DNA from: UBA6522 sp965237785
GTDB taxonomy: Bacteria > Pseudomonadota > Gammaproteobacteria > Steroidobacterales > Rariloculaceae
Length of the DNA stretch: 64,000 nucleotides
Reading direction: 5' to 3'
NCBI GenBank assembly: GCA_965237785.1
Contig: OZ250159.1
Location: 2,976,001 to 3,040,000 of the forward strand
The notes below the pieces were generated by a model. It saw only the letters and a list, made by a program, of their open reading frames with translations. It made no database searches and was not told where the DNA came from. Of this stretch, positions 57,391-64,000 are shown in pieces; position 1 is the stretch's first letter; the number at the start of each line of letters is the position of its first letter. The position numbers and the translations under genes are program-made.

Positions 57391-58869
57391 GTGCACCCCA
57401 ACCCCAGCCTTTCCAAATCTCGCTACCTCTCCGGCAATCAATGCCACCTTCGGCTCTGGTACGACAGTTACGAGCGTCACCTGGCGCCGCCGCCCGACGA
57501 CAGCCTGCGGGCGGTATTCGATACCGGGCACGAGGTCGGCATGCTCGCGTGCCAGCGCCATCCCGGCGGCCATTTTGTCGGGCACGACCATCGGCATGTC
57601 CGCGAGGCGCTTGAGGAAACCCGCCAGGTCATTCAGGCGGGCGCGGCGCCGGCTCTCTTCGAAGCCGCCTTCCGGCACGAGCGCGTTCTGGTCCGAGCGG
57701 ACATCCTCGAGCGTCTGCCCGGGGGCGGCTGGCGGTTGGGCGAAGTCAAATCCACTACGCGACTCAAGGATGTCTTTGTTCTCGATGTGGCCGTCCAGCT
57801 ATGGGTTCTGCGCGGCGCCGGCCTTGATGTTCGCGAAGCGGAGGCGATCACGCTCAATCGGGACTACGTCTACGACGGCGTTCGACTCGATCTCAATGCG
57901 CTGTTCAAACGTCATCCGCTCACGGACAAAGCCGACGCGCTCCAGAATACGGTGGGTGCCCAGGTCGGGGAGATGATGGCCATGCTCGGAGCGCGTGCCG
58001 CGCCGGACATCGCACCGGGAGACCACTGTTTCACGCCGTACGGCTGCCCGTACTACGCGCATTGCACGCGTGATCACGTCAGCCCGGATCACGGCATTGA
58101 CGAATTGCCGTGGCTGAACCATGACCGCCGTGGGCAACTGGAGGCCGCGGGCATAGAAGAAATCAGGGACATTCCGGGGGATTTTTCGCTCTCGTACCTG
58201 CAGGGCATCGCTCGACGAGCCGTGCAGGAACAAAGCGCCGTGGTTCACGGGGACATTTCATCGATGCTGGCCGGGCTGACATCCCCGATACGCTACCTGG
58301 ATTTTGAAACGTTTGCTCCGGCCATCCCGCGATTCGCCGGCACGAGCCCCTACGACGCTGTTCCGTTCCTTTTCTCGGTTCACACCGAGCGCAACGGCGC
58401 GCCGCCCAAGCATACCGACTACCTGCATGAACAGGACGATGATCCGCGTCGGCGGCTTGCCGGTCGCCTGATCGAAGCGGTGGGCAGCAACGGCTCGATA
58501 TGCACGTATTCGAGCTACGAGCGAACCGTGTTGAACGCGCTGGCTGCGGCTCTGCCTCACCGGGCCGACGAACTCACCGCTATTGCGGCACGACTGGTCG
58601 ATCTGCTTCCGGTGGTGCGCAACACCTACTACCACCCCGAGTTTCGAAGCTCGTTCTCGATCAAGAATGTGCTGCCGGTGCTCGTGCCCGGGATGGGCTA
58701 CGGCGATCTTGAGATCCCCGACGGCCAGACGGCTTCAGTCCAATATATGAAGGCAATCGCGAGCGGCGACCAAGGGGAGCGTCAGCGCACGTTTGAAAAC
58801 CTGCGCGCCTATTGCGAGCGCGATACGTTGGCGATGGTTCGGTTGCGGGAGGCGCTCGGCGCGCTCTGA
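57391..58869 (+). CDS. DUF2779 protein: Cas4-like nuclease fused to DEDD exonuclease
   Basis: The 492-residue protein has an N-terminal PD-(D/E)XK nuclease domain with D104 in VRADILE, E118 and K120 in LGEVKSTT, and a downstream QLW. Four cysteines (C18, C213, C219, C225 in CFTPYGCPYYAHC) resemble the iron-sulphur cluster of Cas4/AddB-type nucleases. The C-terminal half has YLDFET (D304, E306) and YCERDTLAM (D478), the pattern of DEDD 3'-5' exonucleases. It likely trims DNA or RNA ends; no function is known for the family. The GTG start directly follows the HigA stop, so it may be regulated with the toxin-antitoxin pair. The gene looks complete. Confidence 0.85.
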   Translation: MHPNPSLSKSRYLSGNQCHLRLWYDSYERHLAPPPDDSLRAVFDTGHEVGMLACQRHPGGHFVGHDHRHVREALEETRQVIQAGAAPALFEAAFRHERVLVRADILERLPGGGWRLGEVKSTTRLKDVFVLDVAVQLWVLRGAGLDVREAEAITLNRDYVYDGVRLDLNALFKRHPLTDKADALQNTVGAQVGEMMAMLGARAAPDIAPGDHCFTPYGCPYYAHCTRDHVSPDHGIDELPWLNHDRRGQLEAAGIEEIRDIPGDFSLSYLQGIARRAVQEQSAVVHGDISSMLAGLTSPIRYLDFETFAPAIPRFAGTSPYDAVPFLFSVHTERNGAPPKHTDYLHEQDDDPRRRLAGRLIEAVGSNGSICTYSSYERTVLNALAAALPHRADELTAIAARLVDLLPVVRNTYYHPEFRSSFSIKNVLPVLVPGMGYGDLEIPDGQTASVQYMKAIASGDQGERQRTFENLRAYCERDTLAMVRLREALGAL

Positions 58870-58974
58870 GTACGCCACTGAACTTCTCGCTTGCAGAATC
58901 GAATAGGTACGACTAAGCGTTGTTGAGGAATCGCAATGGCACATCACAAGCGCAAAGGACCGAAGTCTACGCGA

Positions 58975-59832
58975 TCAGATCGTATTGAATTCCGGCAAGA
59001 CAGCATGATGCTCCGCAAGTCCCGCGCACATGCTTCGCAAGCGCTCCCGCAGCCGCGCCGGCTTCTCCACGGTGACGCCCTCCCCCCAGGTAAAGAGATG
59101 CCAGCACATTTCGTTCAGACCGCCCGCATTGAATTGAACCGTCAATGAACCATCTTCGTTCTCGATAACTGTCTGACTGGGATGGAACAGGAAGGTCGCG
59201 GCATCGCCCGCCGCGCCGGCGCTGAATCGCAGCACAACATCGACCGGCGGTTCCTGGAATGCGCCGAAGGAACGCTCGGCGTAGGCCTGCAGGTCGAATT
59301 CCGGGTCGCGATCGAACTTCTGGCCTGTAACGCGGGCCTTGCTCACGTTCGCCAAACTCCAGAGCCGCGGTTGTTCGGCCCAGTCCGCGCCCCCGACGAG
59401 GTAGGCCCGGTTACCGTAGAGCACACCGTAGGGTTCGACGAGCTGGCGGCTGTGTTGCCCGGATGACCTCGAAACGTAGTCGAATTCCACCTTACGGGCG
59501 GCTTTGATGGCATCGCGGAGCAACGGCAGCAAACCGTATTCGATGCGCGGGCGGGGGCCTGGGCGCATCGCCAACTTCTCGGCCTGCATGAGTGCCTCCA
59601 AGTCGTCACCGAATTCGTCCTCGTTGAACGATCGGCGCAACGCGAGCAACTTGGCGACGAGTTCTCGCAGGATCGCGGCCCGCTCAGCCTGCCCGGTATG
59701 GTCCAGGAGGCTGGCCGCGGATTCGATCTCGGCCAGTTCCTCGGGCGTGACTTGAACGAGGCCGCGCAGGGAGGTCGAGTGAAGCCGCCAATGATGCGGC
59801 CATCGGCACCGGACCGGGGCACCGAAAGTCAA
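58975..59832 (-). CDS. WYL-domain regulator lacking its helix-turn-helix
   Basis: The frame of 285 codons matches WYL-domain proteins from about residue 20 on: TSLRGLVQVTPEELAEIESAA, VEPYGVLYGNRAYLVGGADW, RLWSLANVSKARVTG, and FLFHPSQTV, followed by the C-terminal WCX-type region. The N-terminal DNA-binding winged helix present in intact members (about 320-330 residues) is missing; the first codons are unrelated sequence. The 5' break at about 59800 faces the 3' break of the AAA ATPase gene on the same strand. A single deletion could explain both. Without the HTH it can hardly work as a repressor, so it is probably a relic. Confidence 0.75.
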   Translation of the reverse strand: MTFGAPVRCRWPHHWRLHSTSLRGLVQVTPEELAEIESAASLLDHTGQAERAAILRELVAKLLALRRSFNEDEFGDDLEALMQAEKLAMRPGPRPRIEYGLLPLLRDAIKAARKVEFDYVSRSSGQHSRQLVEPYGVLYGNRAYLVGGADWAEQPRLWSLANVSKARVTGQKFDRDPEFDLQAYAERSFGAFQEPPVDVVLRFSAGAAGDAATFLFHPSQTVIENEDGSLTVQFNAGGLNEMCWHLFTWGEGVTVEKPARLRERLRSMCAGLAEHHAVLPEFNTI

Positions 59833-59838
59833 CGGGCC

Positions 59839-59864
59839 GAAGAAAACGAAGAAAACGAAGAAAC
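59839..59864. repeat. Short GAAGAAAAC tandem repeat
   Basis: GAAGAAAAC occurs twice in a row, followed by GAAGAAAC. It lies between the truncated WYL gene and the truncated AAA gene, where a deletion joint is expected. Confidence 0.55.
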
Positions 59865-59930
59865 GTTTAGTGGAAGCTTTTCGAAGAAGACGCCGCCGAA
59901 GAAAACAACAATTTCAGACTGGCAGAATGA

Positions 59931-61412
59931 CTACACTTTCAGATTGGTGCTGGCAACTTGGCTGACCTCCCAACTCCGGTGTGCGAAGCGCCGGTCGGAC
60001 AGCAGCGAGTCGGCTTCATCGAAGACGAGGAAATGTTTCTGGTCGCGGGCCTCGGCAAATGCTTCGGCGATCTGCTTCTCGGTTTGCCCCACCCACATGG
60101 ACATCAAGTCAGAAGCCCGCTTCTGCACGACTTCCAACCCGACCCGCTCGGCAAGGTACCGCACGAACGCGCTCTTGCCGGTACCGGGCGGCCCCTGAAG
60201 ACAGAGGGAAAAACGCCGCGCCCAGATGCGGGCACGCACCCGCGGTGAGGGCTGACGCAATTCCAGCGCAAACATCATGCGGCGAAGCACGGCCGGACAG
60301 GTCTGCCGGGCCGAATTGGTCGCCCACAATGTGGGGACCTCGGTCTGTTCCAAGAGCCGGTTCATGAATACCTTGGAGCCGTCGGCTCCTCGCCTCATGC
60401 GGTTTGCCCCGCCCAACAACCACCCGAACATCGAACCGGGATCGGCAAGCAGATCTTCCATCTCGTCGAAGAGCAGAATCGAATTTCCGCAGTCGCCCAG
60501 GACGCGCTGAGCCAGACGCAGTTCCTGAAGCCGCTCGCCTCGACTCGGTTCGCGGCCTCGCTCGTCCGCTTCGCCGACGCTGTACATCGTAATTCCAAGC
60601 CGGTGGGCGAGGGTTCGGCAGAACTGTGTCTTGCCGGTTCCGGGCGGTCCATAAATCAGCACGTTGACGCCCCGTTCGCCAGTCTTCAACGCACCCCCGA
60701 TCAGGCGTTCGACGTGATCTCGGCCGGCAGCCACATGGTCGAAGTCCTGCCACTCAAGTTCCGCGGCAGACGCTTTGTCGAACAACAATTGTTGAACATC
60801 CGCGCCGCTGCGGGCAGGTGCATGCGCCAACCGCAAGAGCCGCTGCAACAGCTTGAAATCGCCGTCATCATCGACCGACAGTAGGCCCGACCGCACCAGC
60901 GGCGAATCCACGGCCAGACGGCGCCGCAACGTTCCCATGGAAATACCCAGCATATGTGCCAGACCCGGGTTTCCAATGGAAAAGAACTGACAATGAACAC
61001 GGGCGAATCCATGGCGGCAAAGAATATCGTCGACCATGGATTCGACGACCGGCTGTGTCTCGTAGCACAACAGAAGTTCGAGCAGCACAATGTCCGTTCG
61101 CGAGAGCCGCATATAGCGCCCCAGGCGCCGGATTCGCTGTGCCGTCCGGTCGGCGCGTACACACTTCGACGCTCTGAATTCGGTTGTGAGGGTTTCGCAG
61201 AGGCGCTCCCACTCATCCGCGGAAACTTCCTCCTGCCTGGTCAGTTCGTCCAGCAGTTGTGGATTGTCCGCATAGCCCGGAAGTGCGAGGTGATCGGCGA
61301 ACTGCAGGACCCATTTGGCCAACTGTCTGCCTTCAGTCGTACGGTGACGAAATCGCGCGGCCAGGTTCGCGAGATATCCCAGGCTCCGATGCCGCATATA
61401 GGCGGTCAGCAT
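59931..61412 (-). pseudogene. Internally deleted, truncated tandem AAA ATPase
   Basis: The 493-codon frame begins with a helical N-terminal region, then a first AAA domain (Walker A GPPGTGKTQ at 255-263, Walker B ILLFDEMED at 312-320, sensor WATNS). At about residue 400 (near 60215) it jumps from the end of this domain directly into the P-loop of a second AAA domain (GPPGTGKSAFVRYLAERVGL from 408; Walker B FLVFDEAD at 461). The linker between the two domains is missing. At about residue 486 the frame ends abruptly after HRSWEVSQV. Intact relatives are about 700 residues. Such proteins often neighbour WYL regulators. Loss of the second sensor region makes activity doubtful. Confidence 0.7.
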
Positions 61413-61517
61413 CGCTATTCTCCAGTCGGTTTCCGCTTTCTGGAGATAAGTTAGCAGGTGGATGCGTCAGATTCGGTCGTATGACGGAGAACACGTCGGT
61501 TCTCTGCCAGGTGTCGT

Positions 61518-61691
61518 CCTCAAGACCCAAGTGCCGTGCAGGTAGCATGCGATCATGCAGGATGCGGATCACGGCGATGCCATATTCAGTAATTCGGAAG
61601 TAAATCGCGTGTCGCCCTACCCTGCGGCTATCGCCTCCAAGTCACGTCGCGCTTCAGGCGATAGGCGATATTCAGGGAGCTTGGCGGGCAC
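61518..61691 (-). pseudogene. parE: Internally deleted ParE toxin
   Basis: Starting at a GTG (61691-61689) that overlaps the antitoxin 3' end, the frame reads PAKLPEYRLSPEARRDLEAI, a typical ParE N-terminus. It then reaches a TAG. In another frame, directly after, follows GRHAIYFRITEYGIAVIRIL and HDRMLPARHLG, the typical ParE C-terminus. About 45-50 central codons, including most of the ribosome/gyrase-interacting helices, are missing. The toxin is therefore dead, while the antitoxin gene upstream remains intact. The end coordinate is approximate. Confidence 0.75.
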
Positions 61692-61929
61692 GTTTGGCGG
61701 TCATTTCCTCCTTGAACGAACCACTGTTGAAGGGCTCGGGCTCGCCACTCGTCTCGCCTTTGATCAGTTCACTACGGGTCGCGTCAATCCGGGCTCGCCG
61801 CGCCTGGTCACGACGAATCAGATCGCGGATGTACTCACTATCGTTGGTGAAATCGCCAGAGGCAATTTGCGCCTTTATCCACTTATCCTGCTGATCCGTC
61901 ACGGTAATTGTTTTTCGCATCGTCCCCAT
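61672..61929 (-). CDS. parD: ParD/CopG-type antitoxin, orphaned
   Basis: The 85-residue protein has the ribbon-helix-helix pattern MRKTITVTDQQDKWIKAQIA, GDFTNDSEYIRDLIRRDQAR, as in ParD antitoxins, with an acidic C-terminal tail (EPEPFNSGSFKEEMTAKRAR). The start ATG at 61929 follows GGGAGCCAACA. The partner ParE just downstream is internally deleted, so this antitoxin no longer has a working local toxin. It could still protect against a related ParE on other DNA or regulate its promoter. Confidence 0.9.
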   Translation of the reverse strand: MGTMRKTITVTDQQDKWIKAQIASGDFTNDSEYIRDLIRRDQARRARIDATRSELIKGETSGEPEPFNSGSFKEEMTAKRARQAP

Positions 61930-62185
61930 TGTTGGCTCCCACCGTTTTCGCAGATAATCATACTATTGATGCACATTGGCACGAAATTGCGTCCAAATGG
62001 AGCATGAATCCGATTATTCCACTAACTGCCTACGACGCAAACTACTAGGAAACCATAACTCCATGATTTTGCGAGAAATGTCGCACGCGCCGCCGCGTGT
62101 AATCCTTACAATTCGAAATTGATTTTCTGGCTCGCTGAAGATAGGCTACTGGCAATCCCCCCTGCGGTTTCGAGCGCAGGGCGCA
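61930..62185. other. Gap upstream of parD, no gene recognised
   Basis: This stretch should hold the minus-strand parD promoter near 61930-61980. The rest, more AT-rich to about 62130, shows no supportable gene. A hairpin near 62161-62180 (CCTGCG with CGCAGG) is not a tRNA arm. Confidence 0.4.
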
Positions 62186-62213
62186 GGGCCTCTTCGGAGG
62201 CCCTTGCTTTTTA
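62186..62213 (+). terminator. Intrinsic terminator, UUCG-capped hairpin with T-run
   Basis: GGGCCTC-TTCG-GAGGCCC (62186-62203) is followed by TTGCTTTTTA. This is a good rho-independent terminator for plus-strand transcription. What it terminates is unclear, since no gene is seen directly upstream on this strand; it may be the relic end of a deleted unit. Confidence 0.7.
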
Positions 62214-62224
62214 GGCTGGGACCA

Positions 62225-62314
62225 ATGCGCACGACGGTCTACGTCGACGGATTCAATCTCTATTACGGAGCCCTCAAGCGCTCTGCCTGGAAATGGTTGG
62301 ACTTATTCGCCCTG
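62225..62314 (+). pseudogene. N-terminal fragment of an NYN-domain protein
   Basis: Thirty codons from the ATG at 62225 read MRTTVYVDGFNLYYGALKRS followed by AWKWLDLFAL, which is the typical start of NYN (DUF88) ribonuclease-like proteins with the metal-binding Asp in VDGFNLYY. After about 62314 the frame is antisense to the M16-like gene and loses all similarity. The gene has therefore been cut off by recombination at the 3' end of that gene. Intact NYN proteins have about 200 residues. Confidence 0.75.
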
Positions 62315-64000
62315 AAAAATACTCTCCACCGGTACCGTGTAGATCCTGTCCTCAGTAATCCCCAACGGCAGGGTCGAGATTTCCTCGTCCTCCGCCAGCA
62401 CTTCCTCGGGCATCTCCTGCGCGTACTCGATGGGGCTGGGCGCATCCGCGGCAAGCGCCTCGCGCAACCCCTCGGCGTCGCCGGTGACGATGGCAATCTT
62501 GAGGTTCTCGTACTGGAGATGCTCGCGGATGGCGGCGTTGACCTCCTCCAACGTGAGTTCGCCCAGGACTTCCCTGAAGCGCGCCAGGTGACCCTCGCCG
62601 CCGATGCCGTAGAAGCGGTCATCCATGGCGTAGCCGAGCCGCTGGGAGGTGGTGACCGCAAAGTGCAGGATGTACTTGTTGAGGAACGAGCGGGTGAGTT
62701 CGAATTCCTCCTCGGTGAGGCCGTTGTCGACCAGGTTCTCGAGTTCGCGGATGGCGGCACGCAGGGCGAAAAGCGCCTGGTGGTTGGGGAGCGTGCGGAT
62801 CCAGACTTCGAATATCTGTTTGTGGCGCGCCACGTTGACCGGTGGCTTGGTCCGCCGCCCACCTTCCGGGTAGGCCTCGATGTAGGAGTAGTCGCCGTAG
62901 TTGAGGCCGCGGACCTCGCGGATGACCTCGAACAGGTGACTCGACTGGTTGCGGTGCTCGCCGAGCCACGAGTTGGCGACCCAGAGCGCGTAGAAGTCCC
63001 GTTCGCCGCGGCTCACGTCGATGGGGAAGCCGAAGCTGATGGATGCGTCGGCGCCGGGCTTGGAAACCAGGAGGACTTCGCGGCCTTCAATTTCGGGGGT
63101 GTTGATCATGATGGCGGCCGAGGCCGTTCCCGGGGGCGCTGCGGCATCCGCCACAGCATCCGAGTCCGATCCGTCGCTGGGAGCCTCGCCCGATCCGTCG
63201 CCGGAAGCCTCGTCCGATGCTTCGGCGGCATCGGTCCCGGCATCCGCCCCGGCATCCGATCCTCCCGGCAAGTTCGCCAGCGACCCGTCGAAGCGCTGCG
63301 TCAGCGCGTCATCGAATCCGCCGGCCAGGCCGGGAGTCGCATTCGCTCGGCTGAAGTGACCTTCGTAGAAGCCGCGGACGTCATCCAGCGTGATGGATTG
63401 CAGTCCCTCCACGGTCCCGACCGTCGGGTGGGCGTAGGACGTACCGCTGTAGACGAACTCATAGAGCGCCGCCTTGCCCAGTTCCTCGTCGGAGGAGAAG
63501 CGGAGCGCGTTCTCCAGGTAGTTGACGGCGTCGTTCCTGATGCGCTGGAAGTCGTCGGCATCGAAGGCCGGTCGCAGGTAGGCGTCCGAGTAGAGTTCGA
63601 AGAAGAGGTCGAGGTTGTCCCGGTGCGTGCGCCCGGTGAGCGTGGTCATCTCCCGGTCGACGCGGACGTCGTAGGAAGATGCGATCGGGTAGAGCGCCTC
63701 CAGGATCTCCTCGTAGCGCCGGTTCTCCGTCGACGCGTCCGCCAGCATCTGCCCGGTCAGGTAGGCAAGGCCCTCCTTGCCCGGCGGGTCGTTCTGGGAA
63801 CCGACGTCGAAGGACAGCGAGAACGAAATGGTCGCGTCCGATGGCACGGGTACCAGCACGGTTGAGGATTCGGTCGCGGATTCGGCCGATGCATCCATCG
63901 ACGCGTCCATCGACTCCGCCGCGGATGGCGTAACGGTTGGGTCCATTGATTCATTCACGGTTCGATCTTCGGTGGTGCAGGCGGCAAGGGTGGCCAAGAC
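62303..64000 (-). CDS. M16-family (insulinase-like) lipoprotein lacking the zinc motif, 5'-partial
   Basis: The frame runs beyond the right window edge. The visible part begins with the end of a lipoprotein signal (LATLAAC) and a Ser/Ala/Glu-rich linker. An M16 fold follows (PGKEGLAYLTGQMLAD, VDREMTTLTGRTHRDNLDL, YLRPAFDADDFQRIRNDAV, and in the second half EIEGREVLLVSKPGADASI and EVIREVRGLNYGDYSYIEAY). The HxxEH zinc motif of active members is absent at its position (GLAYLTGQM), so this is the non-catalytic partner type. An Asp/Ala/Ser-rich insert of about 40 residues sits near residue 245. Its 3' end overlaps the NYN fragment on the other strand. Confidence 0.88.
   Translation of the reverse strand, partial: VLATLAACTTEDRTVNESMDPTVTPSAAESMDASMDASAESATESSTVLVPVPSDATISFSLSFDVGSQNDPPGKEGLAYLTGQMLADASTENRRYEEILEALYPIASSYDVRVDREMTTLTGRTHRDNLDLFFELYSDAYLRPAFDADDFQRIRNDAVNYLENALRFSSDEELGKAALYEFVYSGTSYAHPTVGTVEGLQSITLDDVRGFYEGHFSRANATPGLAGGFDDALTQRFDGSLANLPGGSDAGADAGTDAAEASDEASGDGSGEAPSDGSDSDAVADAAAPPGTASAAIMINTPEIEGREVLLVSKPGADASISFGFPIDVSRGERDFYALWVANSWLGEHRNQSSHLFEVIREVRGLNYGDYSYIEAYPEGGRRTKPPVNVARHKQIFEVWIRTLPNHQALFALRAAIRELENLVDNGLTEEEFELTRSFLNKYILHFAVTTSQRLGYAMDDRFYGIGGEGHLARFREVLGELTLEEVNAAIREHLQYENLKIAIVTGDAEGLREALAADAPSPIEYAQEMPEEVLAEDEEISTLPLGITEDRIYTVPVESIFQGE

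Noticed and set aside
62161..62180. T-arm-like hairpin, possible tRNA or tmRNA end
   Set aside because: The loop is one base too long, and no acceptor, D-arm or CCA pattern could be found around it.
62204..63865. Plus-strand open frame of 553 codons
   Set aside because: Only its first 30 or so codons from 62225 are NYN-like; the rest is antisense to the M16-like gene.

Overview
The window is GC-rich, densely coded chromosomal DNA. It looks like a heterotrophic, probably marine proteobacterium, most likely a gammaproteobacterium. The reasons are the two large TonB-dependent receptors with sugar genes around them, a vSGLT-like sodium/galactose symporter, the tripartite tricarboxylate transporter genes and the high load of toxin-antitoxin modules. 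No rRNA, tRNA or CRISPR array was seen, so the taxonomy is an inference from gene content only.

Layout. 1-11.5 kb: a Leloir galactose locus on the minus strand (TonB receptor, glycerophosphodiesterase, galT, a decayed sugar-phosphate-type transporter, galE, galK, Na+/sugar symporter). A divergent ROK regulator faces it across a 583-bp control region that holds three related operator-like sites. An integrase remnant lies at the left edge. 11.6-12.3 kb: a Phd/PIN toxin-antitoxin pair. 12.4-18.0 kb: a PQQ-type aldose dehydrogenase and a polar amino acid ABC transporter operon with two tandem, closely similar binding proteins. 18.2-28.1 kb: tripartite tricarboxylate transporter parts (TctC alone; a TctA-TctB fusion), P450, HbpS/GlcG-like protein, esterase, DUF3750 and cupin proteins. 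An AT-richer three-gene cassette (TIGR04255, HicB-like, HicA-like; 19.5-20.95 kb) sits in front of a beheaded gene.

28.2-39.2 kb: phosphodiester glycosidase, AbiE-type toxin-antitoxin, acyl-CoA ligase, amine oxidase, a DUF4143 ATPase under a long palindrome, a DUF6152 protein and a DUF5916 outer-membrane protein. 39.3-52.6 kb: a second sugar locus with a DapA-type lyase, a GntR regulator, IlvD-type sugar-acid dehydratase, SDR dehydrogenase, SMP-30 lactonase, TonB receptor, beta-helix lipoprotein, GH42 beta-galactosidase and sugar MFS transporter. Together these read as: release a galactosyl or arabinosyl sugar, import it, oxidise it, open the lactone, dehydrate, then cleave or dehydrate the keto-deoxy acid. 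The window therefore seems to carry both a phosphorylating (Leloir) and an oxidative route for galactose-like sugars.

52.6-62.3 kb is an accessory, decaying region: a broken deaminase-ATPase fusion, VapBC, a DnaB lacking its C-terminus, HigBA abutting a DUF2779 nuclease-exonuclease fusion, an HTH-less WYL protein facing a truncated double-AAA ATPase, ParD with an internally deleted ParE, and a 30-residue NYN fragment. The window ends inside an M16-like lipoprotein that lacks the usual zinc motif. Most start codons were chosen from ribosome-binding-site spacing and family length. Domain names come from recognition of motifs, not from a database search.
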